A DNA stretch of 64,000 bases from Marmoricola sp. (GTDB lineage: Bacteria; Actinomycetota; Actinomycetes; Propionibacteriales; Nocardioidaceae). Below, in pieces: positions 1 to 8,558 of the stretch. The notes below the pieces were generated by a model that was given only the letters and a program-made list of their open reading frames with translations, was not told the origin of the DNA and did not search any database. Each line of letters begins with the position of its first letter. The first letter of the stretch is position 1. A program made the position numbers and the translations under genes. Where the stretch lies: NCBI GenBank assembly GCA_025964795.1, contig JAOPYC010000189.1, positions 24,992 through 88,991 on the forward strand, in the 5' to 3' direction.

Positions 1-193
1 GGAGTGGGGCTGGGTCGACGTCGACGACGTCGTGGAGACCCTGGCGAACCGGCCCGGGCGGCAGTACGTCGTCGTCACCGGCCGGCGTGCCAACCCCAGG
101 CTGATCGAGGTCGCCGACCTGGTCACCGAGATGACCAAGGTCAAGCACCAGATGGACCGCGGTCAGAAGGGTCAGCGGGGCATCGAATGGTGA
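1..193 (+). CDS. cobO: Cob(I)yrinic acid a,c-diamide adenosyltransferase, 3' end only
   Basis: The window opens inside this gene. The reading frame beginning at base 2 gives 63 residues ending GQRGIEW, and contains VVVTGR and ADLVTEM...KH, the typical CobO/BtuR C-terminus. The family transfers the adenosyl group of ATP to the cobalt of cobyrinic acid a,c-diamide. The stop at 191-193 overlaps the ATG of the cobB-cobC gene at 187, so the two are translationally coupled. The N-terminal ATP-binding part lies outside the window. Confidence 0.9.
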   Translation, partial: EWGWVDVDDVVETLANRPGRQYVVVTGRRANPRLIEVADLVTEMTKVKHQMDRGQKGQRGIEW

Positions 194-2616
194 GCCTGCC
201 GCGTATCGTGGTCGCCGCTCCCTCGACGGGCCAGGGGAAGACGACGATCGCCACGGGCCTGATGGCCGCGCTCACCCGGGCCGGCCACGTCGTGAGCGGC
301 CACAAGGTCGGTCCCGACTACATCGACCCCGGCTACCACGCCCTCGCGTGCGGCCGGCCCGGCCGCAACCTGGACCCGCACCTGGTCGGCGAGGAGCGCG
401 TCGTACCCCTGCTGCTGCATGGTGCCCGGGGCGCCGACGTCGCCGTGGTCGAGGGCGTGATGGGCCTGTACGACGGCAAGGTCGGCGCCGACGGCTTCGC
501 CTCCACCGCCCACGTCTCGGCCCTGACCCGTACGCCGATCGTGCTGGTCGTGGACATCTCCCGGGCCTCCCGGTCGGTGGGGGCCGTCGTGCACGGGATG
601 GCCACCTTCGACCCGACCGTCGAGATCGCCGGCGTGATCCTGAACAAGGCCGGCTCACCACGCCACGCGGCCGAGGTGGCCGGCACCATCGACCTCCCGA
701 TCCTCGGCACGATCGCCCGCGACGACAGCGTGTCCGCGCCCTCGCGGCACCTGGGCCTGGTGCCGGCCGCCGAGCGTGAGGAGGCGGCGCACGCGCTGGA
801 CCGGCTGGCCGAGCGGGTGGCCGAGACCGTCGACCTCGAGCGGGTGCTGGAGCTCGCCCGGACCGCTCCTGCGCTGCACGAGGACCCGTGGGACCCGTTG
901 CGGGAGATGACCGGCGCCGGCTCGCACCGGCCGCTCGTGGCGATGGCCGGCGGGCGGGCGTTCACGTTCCGCTACACCGAGACCGAGGAGCTGCTGCGCG
1001 CCGCCGGGTGCGAGGTCGTCACCTTCGACCCGCTGCACGACGACGCGCTCCCGAGCGGCACGTCCGCGATCTACCTCGGCGGCGGCTTCCCGGAGGTCTA
1101 CGCGACCGGCCTCTCCGCCAACGCCTCGTTGCGGCGGGACCTCGCGGCGGCGATCACCGCCGGCGTGCCGACGGTCGCCGAGTGCGCCGGGCTGCTCTAC
1201 CTCTGCTCCTCGGTCGACGACGAGCCGATGGTCGGCGCGCTGGACGCCACGGCCGCGATGACGCCGCGCCTCACCCTGAGCTATCCCACCGTCCTCTCCA
1301 CCGGCGACTCGTTGCTGACCCGCGCCGGCGAGGTGGTCACCGGTCACGAGTTCCACCGCACCCACGTCGACCCGGTCGCCGGGCCGCTGCCCGCCTGGTC
1401 GATCGACGACCGGGCCGTGGGCTTCGCGACGCCGACCCTGCACGCGTCGTACCTGCACACCCACTGGGCCGGCCACCCCCACCTCGCCCAGCGCTTCGCC
1501 GACGCCGCCCACGCGGCGACGCCCCACCAGACCGCTGGTCGAGCAGCGAGCGACCACTCGAGACCACTCCCGCACCCAGCACGACCCGCCGACCCCCTCC
1601 GCCACCACGGCGACGCGGAGACAGGACCCGGCCTCCTCGACCTCGCCGTGAACGTCTACGCCGGCCCCCGCCCGGCCTGGCTGGACGCGGCGCTGGGTGC
1701 GAGCCTGGAGGACCTCGGCCACTACCCCAGCGCCGAGCACGCAGAGCACGCGATCGCCCACCGCCACGGGCGCCACCCCGATGAGGTGCTCGCCACCGCC
1801 GGGGCCGCGGAGGCGTTCTCCCTGGTCGCCCGGCTGCGTCCCTGGCGGCGACCGGTGGTCGTGCACCCGCAGTTCACCGAGCCGCACGCCGCGCTCGAGC
1901 AGGCCGGCCACACCGTCACCACCGTGCTCTGCGACGAGCGGACCGGCTTCACGCTCGACCCCACCGACGTTCCCGAGGACGCCGACCTCGTGGTGCTCGG
2001 CAACCCGACCAACCCGACCGGCACCCTGCACGCGGCCGCGACGGTCAGGGCGCTGCTGCGCCCCCACCGGCTCGTGGTGGTGGACGAGGCGTTCATGGAC
2101 GCGGTGCCCGGCGAGCCCGAGTCCGTGGCGCCCGAGCCACTTCCCGGGCTGCTGGTCGTCCGCAGCCTCACCAAGCACTGGTCGATCCCCGGTGTCCGCG
2201 CCGGCTACGCGCTCGGCGCCGCGGAGACGGTCGCCGCGCTGCGACGCGGCCAGGTGCCGTGGTCGGTGTCCGCCACCGCGGCGGCGGCGATGGTGGCCTG
2301 CTCCTCCGACGTCGCCGTGATCGAGTCGGCCAGGCGCGCGGACGTCATCTCTGGTTGGCGAAGGTCGCTCGAGGAGGCCCTGAGGAGCCGGGGCATCGAG
2401 CTCGTCGCGTCGTCGGCCCCCTTCGTGCTGGCCCGCGTGGGCGAGGGCGTGCACCAGCGGCTGCGGCACGCCGGCATCGCCGTACGACGCGCCGACACCT
2501 TCCCCGGCCTCGGTCCGTCCTGGGTGCGGATCGCCGTGCGCTCTCCCGAGCAGACCGAGCCCCTGCTGAACGCTCTCGAGGTCCGCTCGCGCGACCTCCG
2601 AGAGGCCCTGCGTTGA
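187..2616 (+). CDS. cobB: Fusion of cobyrinate a,c-diamide synthase (CobB) with a CobC-like PLP aminotransferase
   Basis: An 809-residue protein with two enzymes. Residues 1-430 are CobB/CbiA: a P-loop (APSTGQGKTT, residues 11-20), then a class I glutamine amidotransferase-like domain with the catalytic Cys333 in AECAGLLYLC and a terminal HTHWAGHP. It amidates the a and c side chains of cobyrinic acid. A proline/histidine-rich linker (about residues 440-485) leads to a class I/II aminotransferase (about 486-809) with the Schiff-base Lys663 in SLTKHWSIPGVRAGYALG. That half resembles CobC/CobD L-threonine-O-3-phosphate decarboxylase, which makes the aminopropanol phosphate of the lower ligand arm. 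The ATG at 187 is preferred to the upstream in-frame ATG at 4 because the P-loop starts right after it and it overlaps cobO. The linker holds a palindromic repeat (1536-1566). The domain calls are firm; the decarboxylase specificity is inferred from context. Confidence 0.9.
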   Translation: MVSLPRIVVAAPSTGQGKTTIATGLMAALTRAGHVVSGHKVGPDYIDPGYHALACGRPGRNLDPHLVGEERVVPLLLHGARGADVAVVEGVMGLYDGKVGADGFASTAHVSALTRTPIVLVVDISRASRSVGAVVHGMATFDPTVEIAGVILNKAGSPRHAAEVAGTIDLPILGTIARDDSVSAPSRHLGLVPAAEREEAAHALDRLAERVAETVDLERVLELARTAPALHEDPWDPLREMTGAGSHRPLVAMAGGRAFTFRYTETEELLRAAGCEVVTFDPLHDDALPSGTSAIYLGGGFPEVYATGLSANASLRRDLAAAITAGVPTVAECAGLLYLCSSVDDEPMVGALDATAAMTPRLTLSYPTVLSTGDSLLTRAGEVVTGHEFHRTHVDPVAGPLPAWSIDDRAVGFATPTLHASYLHTHWAGHPHLAQRFADAAHAATPHQTAGRAASDHSRPLPHPARPADPLRHHGDAETGPGLLDLAVNVYAGPRPAWLDAALGASLEDLGHYPSAEHAEHAIAHRHGRHPDEVLATAGAAEAFSLVARLRPWRRPVVVHPQFTEPHAALEQAGHTVTTVLCDERTGFTLDPTDVPEDADLVVLGNPTNPTGTLHAAATVRALLRPHRLVVVDEAFMDAVPGEPESVAPEPLPGLLVVRSLTKHWSIPGVRAGYALGAAETVAALRRGQVPWSVSATAAAAMVACSSDVAVIESARRADVISGWRRSLEEALRSRGIELVASSAPFVLARVGEGVHQRLRHAGIAVRRADTFPGLGPSWVRIAVRSPEQTEPLLNALEVRSRDLREALR
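1536..1566. repeat. REP-like imperfect palindrome inside the cobB-cobC linker
   Basis: The arms TGGTCGAG (1536-1543) and CTCGAGACCA (1557-1566) are complementary apart from a 2-base gap, and the core is GCGAGCG-like. From memory, similar TGGTCGAG...CTCGAGACCA elements are dispersed in Nocardioides-type genomes. Here the element is read in frame as low-complexity linker between the two enzyme domains. Confidence 0.5.
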
Positions 2617-2636
2617 CCAACCCCGAGAGGACTCCC

Positions 2637-3692
2637 ATGTCGCACCCCATCGCCAACGCCCCCACCGAGGGCGACGTCGCCCCGCCCAGCGCGCAGGCCC
2701 GGGAAGCCGCCGCGGAGCGCCTGGCCGGACTCGCCACGCCCCCTGGCGCGCTGGGCCGCCTCGGCGACCTGGCCGTCTGGCTCGCCAGCGCGCAGGGCGC
2801 GGTTCCTCCCGAGCCGCTGGCCAACGTGCGGCTGGTGATCTTCGCGGGTGACCACGGCGTCGCACGGCACGGGGTGTCGGCGTTCCTGCCCGAGATCACC
2901 GCCGCGATGGTGCGCACCTTCGTCACCGGCCGGGCCGGGGTCTCCGCGCTGGCCGCCGCCCACGGCGTGCACGTCCGCGTGCTCGACATCGGTGTCGACG
3001 ACGACCTCGACGGGGTGCCGGCCGACGTCACGGCGCACAAGGTACGACGCAGCAGCGGGGCCATCCACCTCGAGGACGCGCTGACCCCGGAGGAGACGTC
3101 GCAGGCCCTCGAGGTCGGCCGGGCCGTCGCCCGCGAGGAGATCGAGGCCGGCGCGCAGCTGCTGCTCAGCGGCGACATGGGCATCGGCAACACCACCCCG
3201 GCCGCGGCCCTGGTCGCTGCGGCGCTGGGGCTCCCGGCGTCCGAGGTGACCGGTCGCGGCACGGGCGTCGACGACCCGGGTCTGCTGCACAAGCAGGCCG
3301 TCATCGACACGGCGCTGGGCCGCGCCGGCCGGCGCACCGAGGACCCCGTCGCCACCCTGACCGCCCTGGGCAGCGCCGACCTCGCGGCGGCCACCGGATA
3401 TCTCGTCGCCGCGGCCGAGGCCGGCGTGCCGGTGCTGCTCGACGGGCTGATGTCGGTCGCGTGCGCGCTGACCGCCGACCGGATCGCGCCGGGCGCGGCC
3501 GCGTGGTTCGCCGCGGGCCATCGCTCGACCGAGCCGGCGCAGTCGCTCGCCCTGTTCAAGCTCGGCCTCGAGCCGGTCCTCGACCTGGGCCTGCGGCTGG
3601 GCGAGGGCAGCGGCGCGGTCGCCGCAGTACCCGTGCTCCGCAGCGCCGTCGCCGTCCTGCGCGACGTGGCGCTGCTCTCCGAGCTCGGCTGA
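2637..3692 (+). CDS. cobT: Nicotinate-nucleotide--dimethylbenzimidazole phosphoribosyltransferase
   Basis: A 351-residue protein of normal family length. It makes alpha-ribazole 5'-phosphate, the precursor of the lower ligand nucleotide loop. Visible CobT signatures are PPGALGRLGDLA, DMGIGNTTPAAAL, GRGTGVDD, GLMSVACAL, and AGHRSTEPAQ followed by LRLGEGSGA, whose Glu is the catalytic base in the family. The ATG is preceded by a purine-rich GAGAGG about 7 bases upstream and follows the cobB-cobC stop by 20 bases. In-frame codons further upstream lie inside the previous gene. It is followed directly by cobS. Confidence 0.96.
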   Translation: MSHPIANAPTEGDVAPPSAQAREAAAERLAGLATPPGALGRLGDLAVWLASAQGAVPPEPLANVRLVIFAGDHGVARHGVSAFLPEITAAMVRTFVTGRAGVSALAAAHGVHVRVLDIGVDDDLDGVPADVTAHKVRRSSGAIHLEDALTPEETSQALEVGRAVAREEIEAGAQLLLSGDMGIGNTTPAAALVAAALGLPASEVTGRGTGVDDPGLLHKQAVIDTALGRAGRRTEDPVATLTALGSADLAAATGYLVAAAEAGVPVLLDGLMSVACALTADRIAPGAAAWFAAGHRSTEPAQSLALFKLGLEPVLDLGLRLGEGSGAVAAVPVLRSAVAVLRDVALLSELG

Positions 3693-3694
3693 CG

Positions 3695-4450
3695 GTGCTC
3701 GACGCCTGGCGGCTCGCGGTCGGGACGCTCACCGCGGTGCCCGTGGGTGGCCCGGTCACGGTCGACCGTCGTACGGCGGGACGGGCGATGGCGCTCGCCC
3801 CGCTCGCGGTGCTGCCGCTCGGCCTCATGGTCGGGCTGATCGGCTGGCTGGCGCTCCGCCTCGACCTGGCGCCGCTCGTCGCCGCGTTCCTGGCCGTGGG
3901 AGCGCTCGCCGCCGGCAGTCGCGCGCTGCACTGGGACGGGCTGTCCGACGTGGTCGACGGACTGACCTCGTCGTACTCCCCGGAGCGGTCGCTGGCCGTG
4001 ATGAAGTCCGGGACGTCGGGGCCCGCGGGCGTCGTCGCCGTGGTGGTGGTGCTCGGGTTGCAGGTGGCCGGACTGGCCTCCCTGCTCGTGCTCGACCGCG
4101 GTTTCCTCCTGGCCGGGCTCCTGGTCTGCCTGTCGCGGTGTGCCTTGGTGATCACCTGCGCGCGCGGGGTTCGCGGGGCCCGGGCGGACGGGTTGGGGGT
4201 GACCTACACGCAGACGGTTTCGCGCGCCCTCGCGCTGTCGGTGTGGTTGCTGGCTGCGCTGCTGGCTGCCCTGGTCGCCGACTGGGTCGGCTTCGCGTGG
4301 TGGCGCGGGTTGCTCGCGGCGGCGGTGGCCGTCGTGGTGGTGCTGGTGCTGGTCCGTCGTACGGTCCGGAGGTTCGGCGGTGTCACCGGCGACGTGTTCG
4401 GGGCCGCGATGGAGCTCGCCCTGGCGGCGCTGCTGGTGGTGTTCTCGTGA
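3695..4450 (+). CDS. cobS: Adenosylcobinamide-GDP ribazoletransferase (cobalamin synthase)
   Basis: A 251-residue integral membrane protein that joins adenosylcobinamide-GDP with alpha-ribazole (phosphate) to give adenosylcobalamin. The family motif HWDGLSDVVDGLTSS (metal and substrate site) is present, followed by several hydrophobic helices. The GTG at 3695 is chosen because it lies 2 bases after the cobT stop and the protein then begins LDAWRLAVGTLTAVPVG, the usual CobS N-terminus; longer readings run into cobT. Its stop overlaps the cobD start (GTGA). Confidence 0.94.
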   Translation: MLDAWRLAVGTLTAVPVGGPVTVDRRTAGRAMALAPLAVLPLGLMVGLIGWLALRLDLAPLVAAFLAVGALAAGSRALHWDGLSDVVDGLTSSYSPERSLAVMKSGTSGPAGVVAVVVVLGLQVAGLASLLVLDRGFLLAGLLVCLSRCALVITCARGVRGARADGLGVTYTQTVSRALALSVWLLAALLAALVADWVGFAWWRGLLAAAVAVVVVLVLVRRTVRRFGGVTGDVFGAAMELALAALLVVFS

Positions 4451-5376
4451 GCGGGACCGCCCGCGCGGTGGGGCTGGTGGTCGGCTTCGGGGCGGACCTC
4501 GTCGTACGCGACCCGGCGCGGTTCCACCCCGTCGCCGGCTTCGGCACGCTGGCGGCGGTCGTGGAGACCCGGCTGTACGCCGCGTCGCGGGGGCGCGGCG
4601 TCGTGCACACCTCGGTGCTGGTGGGGACCTCCGTGCTCTCGGGACTGCTGGTGGAACGTGGCACCCGCGGGCGACCGGTGCTGCAGGCGGCCGCGACGGC
4701 CCTGACGACCTGGGCCGTGCTCGGCGGGTCGTCGCTGGAACGGGAGGCTCTCGCGGTCTCGCGGCTGCTCGACGACGGCCGGCTCCCCGAGGCGAGGCAG
4801 CGCCTCACCCACCTGGTCGGCCGCGACACCACCAGCCTGTCGCCGGACGAGGTGGCGCGCGCGGTCGTGGAGTCCGTCGCCGAGAACACCTCCGACGCCG
4901 TGGTGGCGCCGCTGGTCCTCGGCGGCCTCTGGGGGGTCCCCGGCCTGCTCGGCTACCGCGCCGCGAACACCCTGGACGCGATGGTCGGGCACCGGAGCAC
5001 GCGCTACCTCGAGTTCGGCTGGGCGTCCGCGCGCCTCGACGACGTGCTCAACCTCCCGGGGTCGCGGCTCACAGCCCTGCTGGCGGCCCTGCTCGGCCCC
5101 GACCCCCGCGCGGCCCGGGCGACCTGGCACCGCGACGCCGCCGGCCACCCCAGCCCCAACGCCGGTCCCGTCGAGGCCTCCTTCGCCGGAGCACTGGGGA
5201 TCCGGCTCGGCGGGACCAACCAGTACGGCGACCGCACCGAGCACCGCCACCAGCTCGGCTCCGGCCGCCCCCCGACCCCCGCCGACATCCCCCGCGCCAC
5301 CGCCCTGGCCCGCCGCGTCGACCGAGTCGCCGTGCTGGCCGCGGCTCTGCTCGCCCTCCGCCCCCGCCGGGCCTGA
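4447..5376 (+). CDS. cobD: Adenosylcobinamide-phosphate synthase (CobD/CbiB)
   Basis: A 309-residue membrane protein that condenses adenosylcobyric acid with aminopropanol (phosphate). Recognised from DPARFHPVAGFG near the N-terminus, the central VESVAENTSDAVVAPL, the run RAANTLDAMVGHRS, and a C-terminal NAGPVEASFAGALGIRLGG. The GTG start overlaps the cobS stop by 4 bases. It is the last gene of the plus-strand cobalamin arm. With the fused CobC-like domain upstream, this operon would hold both the aminopropanol-phosphate source and the enzyme that attaches it. Confidence 0.95.
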   Translation: MSGTARAVGLVVGFGADLVVRDPARFHPVAGFGTLAAVVETRLYAASRGRGVVHTSVLVGTSVLSGLLVERGTRGRPVLQAAATALTTWAVLGGSSLEREALAVSRLLDDGRLPEARQRLTHLVGRDTTSLSPDEVARAVVESVAENTSDAVVAPLVLGGLWGVPGLLGYRAANTLDAMVGHRSTRYLEFGWASARLDDVLNLPGSRLTALLAALLGPDPRAARATWHRDAAGHPSPNAGPVEASFAGALGIRLGGTNQYGDRTEHRHQLGSGRPPTPADIPRATALARRVDRVAVLAAALLALRPRRA

Positions 5377-5527
5377 CCGGGAGGCGAGCCCTGATGGTGG
5401 GGATGCTGAGCCACCTGCTGACCCAGGATCCACCTCATCTCCGTGCACAGATCCGGAGGTCCCTCCGGCCGTTCTCCCGCCCGTCCCCGACGCTCGCGGG
5501 ATGGAAGCAGGCGAGACCCGGCGCCGG

Positions 5528-5725
5528 ATGGACCTGAGCGCCATCGAGCGACTGATGGACGACCAGGACGGGTTGATCAGCCGGCGGTGGGATCGAGGCG
5601 CACCGGAGCTCCATCCCCTGTCGAGCCTGCCGCGACACGGACGATGTGGATCTCGAGTCACCAGGTGGCCCGAGATCCACCTTGTCCGCCTGAAGAGAGG
5701 AGTCCACCCCGGGGGCTACTCATCA
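5528..5725 (+). pseudogene. Possible N-terminal remnant of a DUF559/AbiEi-like protein
   Basis: The translation begins MDLSAIERLMDDQDGLISRR and later reaches LKRGVHPGGY. This order (a short helix ending in ISRR/VTRR, then VHPGVY) resembles the N-terminus of the actinobacterial DUF559 / type IV antitoxin-like proteins. The part between the motifs does not look like the family, is about a dozen residues too long, and the frame then continues into the kinase gene without the expected core. It may be decayed, or the likeness may be chance. Confidence 0.3.
5646..5680. repeat. Perfect 10-bp inverted repeat
   Basis: GTGGATCTCG at 5646-5655 and its exact complement CGAGATCCAC at 5671-5680 are separated by 15 bases. 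There is no T-run after it, so a factor-independent terminator is doubtful. It lies about 130 bases before the kinase start and could be an operator or an mRNA hairpin. Confidence 0.5.
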
Positions 5726-5807
5726 CGCTGTGCGTGTGCTCTCATGGACCTTCCGTGCCCCCAGACCCCGGGCATGCCATCTCACGTCGGCAGCATCTGG
5801 GGGGCGC

Positions 5808-7355
5808 GTGGCCAGGGACACTACGACAGACCTCGCGGCACGGTTGGACGTCGGGCAGCTCTCGCTGGCGGTCGAGGTCATCCAGGACTCGGTCGCGGTG
5901 TACGACGCCCACGCCCGCATCGTCATCGTCAACGACCGGCTGCTGGCGGCGACCGGCTACTCGCGCGCCGAGCTGGTGGGACAACCGGTCCTCGTGCTGA
6001 TCCCGGAGGCCCTTCGCGAGCAGCTCATCCCGCGGATGACGGCGTACGCGCTCGCCCCGGTGCCCCGGACGCTGGAGGCGGGACTGACGACCCGGATCGA
6101 GCGCAAGGACGGGTCGACGTTCGAGGCCCAGGTGGCGAACACGCCCGTGCACGGGGTCGAGGGGCACCTGGTGGTGGCCAGCATCCGCAACATCCGGGAC
6201 GTGAGCCTGGAGGAGATCAAGCTCCGCGGCATGCTCGAGGCCAACCCGGACGCCACCATGATCTGCACTCCCGAGGGCCGGATGATCCTGTCCAACGCCG
6301 GCGCCAGCCGGCTCTTCGAGCAGGAGCACGTCACCCTCTTCAATCAGCCCGTGGCCTCGCTCTTCCCCAGTCACCACGGGCCAGAGCTCAGGAAACAGCT
6401 CCAGGCCTGCCACGACGCGGCCGTCGCCGGCGACCAGCCCTCGATGGCGCACACCCTCGACCTCGAGGTGGTCCGGAAGGACGCATCGGTGGTCCCGGTC
6501 GAGGTCACGATCAGCTCCCTGCACACGGCCCAGGGGCTGACGCTCCGCGTCATCGTGAAGGACATCAGCGAGCGCTGGCGCCTCGCGCACGAGGCGGAGG
6601 CCATGAAGGACGGCTTCCTGGCCACCGTGTCCCACGAGCTCCGGACGCCGCTCACCTCGGTGCTGGGGTACGCCGAGCTGCTCGAGGACCTCGGCCAGGA
6701 GGACCTCAGCCAGCACGCCCGCTTGCTGCTCGGCGTCGTCATCCGCAACGCCCGGCGTGAGCTGCGGCTGGTCGACGACCTCCTCACCATGGTGCAGATC
6801 GGCGAGGGCGCCTTCCGGATCGAGCCGGGCCGGGTGAACCTCGCCCAGCTGGTGCAAGACGCGGTGGAGGCCGCCGTGCCGGTCGCGCGCCGGGCTCGGG
6901 TGATGCTCTCCCTGGTGACCTCCAGCGAGGACACCTTCGTGACGGGCGACGCCGACCGGCTCGGGCAGGCGGTCGACAACCTGCTCACCAACTCCCTGAA
7001 GTTCTCACCGGAGTCGGGCGAGGTCGCCGTCGCCCTGACCAGTGACGCGGAGACGGCGACGGTGGCCGTCATCAACCAGGGCGTGGGCATCGCGGATGCG
7101 GACATCGAGCACGTCTTCGACCGCCTCTACCGGGGCGACAACGCCGTGGTCGCCGAGAAGCAGGGTGTGGGCCTGGGCCTGTCGATCGTGCGGTCGATCG
7201 TCGAGGCACACGGGGGCGAGGTCAGGGCCGCCTGCACCGACGCGACCACCCGGTTCGAGATCACCCTCCCCCGGATCGCCGGGGTCAGAGCGCCAGCACC
7301 CGTCCCGCCACCACGAGATGGACCTCGTCGCAACCCTGGGCCAGTCGCTGGTTGA
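5808..7355 (+). CDS. PAS-domain sensor histidine kinase, orphan
   Basis: A 515-residue protein without evident membrane segments, so probably cytosolic. It has two PAS domains (about 15-120 and 140-255), a HisKA domain with the phospho-acceptor His276 in FLATVSHELRTPLTSVLGYAELL-type sequence, and an HATPase domain with NLLTNSLKFSPESGEV (N box), IADADIEHVFDRLYRG and GVGLGLSIVRSIVEAHGGEV (G boxes). The GTG at 5808 is chosen because a G-rich stretch precedes it and PAS homology starts soon after; an ATG at 5730 in the same frame would add 26 unconserved residues. No response regulator is adjacent. The last 71 bases run through the 3' end of the opposite-strand cobU gene, giving a proline/arginine-rich tail. 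Confidence 0.85.
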   Translation: MARDTTTDLAARLDVGQLSLAVEVIQDSVAVYDAHARIVIVNDRLLAATGYSRAELVGQPVLVLIPEALREQLIPRMTAYALAPVPRTLEAGLTTRIERKDGSTFEAQVANTPVHGVEGHLVVASIRNIRDVSLEEIKLRGMLEANPDATMICTPEGRMILSNAGASRLFEQEHVTLFNQPVASLFPSHHGPELRKQLQACHDAAVAGDQPSMAHTLDLEVVRKDASVVPVEVTISSLHTAQGLTLRVIVKDISERWRLAHEAEAMKDGFLATVSHELRTPLTSVLGYAELLEDLGQEDLSQHARLLLGVVIRNARRELRLVDDLLTMVQIGEGAFRIEPGRVNLAQLVQDAVEAAVPVARRARVMLSLVTSSEDTFVTGDADRLGQAVDNLLTNSLKFSPESGEVAVALTSDAETATVAVINQGVGIADADIEHVFDRLYRGDNAVVAEKQGVGLGLSIVRSIVEAHGGEVRAACTDATTRFEITLPRIAGVRAPAPVPPPRDGPRRNPGPVAG

Positions 7356-7812
7356 CGGTGCCGAGCAGGTCACGGAAGAGGCGGCCGGAGCGATGCTCGG
7401 GCACCACGCCGAGCCCGACCTCGTTGGTCACCAGCACGACGGGACCGGCGGCCCCCGCCAGCGCCGCGGCAGTCGCCTCGAGCTGTACGCCGACGAGCTC
7501 GTGCACGCGCTCGGACGGCAGGTCCCAGGCACCGGCGGCGTCGATCGTGGCGGTGAGCCAGGTGCCGAGGCAGTCGACGAGCGCCGGCCCGGAACCCCCC
7601 AGGCCCCGGACGAGGTCGCGCGTCTCCAGAGTCGTCCAGCCGGCGGGGCGCCGGTCCTGGTGAGCGGCGACCCGGGCGGCCCAGTCGGGGTCAGGGTCCT
7701 CGGCCGTGGTCGGGCCGGGCGCGACGTAGGTGACGTCGTCGTACCCGCGCAGCAACTCCTCCGCGTGCCGCGACTTCCCCGAGCGCACGCCGCCGGTGAC
7801 CAGCACCTTCAT
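7285..7812 (-). CDS. cobU: Adenosylcobinamide kinase / adenosylcobinamide-phosphate guanylyltransferase
   Basis: A 175-residue protein starting [14 protein letters not shown], with the P-loop at residues 7-14. It phosphorylates adenosylcobinamide and then attaches GMP, giving the substrate for CobS. Other family features are [16 protein letters not shown] and [13 protein letters not shown]. It is last in the cobN-cobF-cobQ-cobK-cobU operon; its ATG overlaps the cobK stop (7809-7812). Its 3' end overlaps the convergent histidine kinase gene by 71 bases. Confidence 0.95.
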   Translation of the reverse strand: MKVLVTGGVRSGKSRHAEELLRGYDDVTYVAPGPTTAEDPDPDWAARVAAHQDRRPAGWTTLETRDLVRGLGGSGPALVDCLGTWLTATIDAAGAWDLPSERVHELVGVQLEATAAALAGAAGPVVLVTNEVGLGVVPEHRSGRLFRDLLGTVNQRLAQGCDEVHLVVAGRVLAL

Positions 7813-8558
7813 CCGCGCGCCTCCCGCTGGGCGTCCACCCAGGCGAGCGCGCTGGCCACGTCGCCGACCGTGCGTACGCCGGCCGGCGCCTCGGGTCGTC
7901 GTACGACGACCACGGGAACGCCCAGCACCGCGGCCGCCTCCATCTTCGGCCAGGTGTGCGCGCCGCCGGAGTCCTTGGTGACGAGTACGTCGACCCCGTG
8001 CGCGCGCATGGTCGCCACCTCACCATGCAGCTCGTAGGGGCCACGGTCGTGCAGCACCCTCCACCGAGGGGGCAGCGCGATCGCGGGGTCGTCGACGACC
8101 CGGACCAGCGCCGGCCGGTCGGTGAGGGGACCGGCGAAGGACGACAGCGACTGGCGGCCGACGGTGAGGAAAGGTCGCTCCCCCAGCCCGGCGGCGGCCA
8201 CGGCTGCGTCGTCGTGCCCGTCGACCCAGTGCCAGCCGGCGTCCTGCTCCCGCAGGGCCCAGCCCGGGCGCTGCAGCCGCAGCAGGGGGAAGGCCGATCC
8301 GCACGCCTGCGCCGCGTTGGCCGAGATCTGCGCCGAGAACGGGTGCGTGGCATCGACGACGAGGTCGATCTCGTCGGACTCGAGGAACGCCGCCAGGCCG
8401 GCCGCGCCACCGAACCCGCCGATCCGCGTCTCGCCCACCGGCAGCCGCGGCCGGACCACGCGCCCCGCCAGGGAGGAGAGGACCTCGACCCCGGAGTCCA
8501 CGAGCCCGGCGGCCAGGGCCCGCGCCTCCGCGGTGCCACCCAGCAGCAGCACCCTCAT
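7809..8558 (-). CDS. cobK: Precorrin-6A reductase
   Basis: A 249-residue protein beginning [16 protein letters not shown], an NAD(P)-binding fold typical of CobK/CbiJ. It reduces precorrin-6A to precorrin-6B in the corrin ring pathway. [18 protein letters not shown] and a late VTKDSGG motif are characteristic. The ATG at 8558 overlaps the cobQ stop by 4 bases, which fixes the start although the open frame continues far upstream inside cobQ. Confidence 0.93.
   Translation of the reverse strand: MRVLLLGGTAEARALAAGLVDSGVEVLSSLAGRVVRPRLPVGETRIGGFGGAAGLAAFLESDEIDLVVDATHPFSAQISANAAQACGSAFPLLRLQRPGWALREQDAGWHWVDGHDDAAVAAAGLGERPFLTVGRQSLSSFAGPLTDRPALVRVVDDPAIALPPRWRVLHDRGPYELHGEVATMRAHGVDVLVTKDSGGAHTWPKMEAAAVLGVPVVVVRRPEAPAGVRTVGDVASALAWVDAQREARG

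Larger units (their letters stand above)
5377..5807. other. 430-base gap between cobD and the histidine kinase gene
   Basis: No intact gene is seen. The stretch holds the probable gene remnant at 5528-5725 and an inverted repeat at 5646-5680; no convincing sigma-70 promoter was found by eye. Confidence 0.5.

Noticed and set aside
655..2865. A 736-codon minus-strand frame opposite the cobB-cobC fusion
   Set aside because: It is a codon-bias shadow, low in complexity, crossing the cobT start without any recognisable motif.
5730..5807. Longer kinase start at ATG 5730
   Set aside because: The added 26 residues are not PAS-like and no ribosome-binding site precedes that ATG; GTG 5808 fits better.
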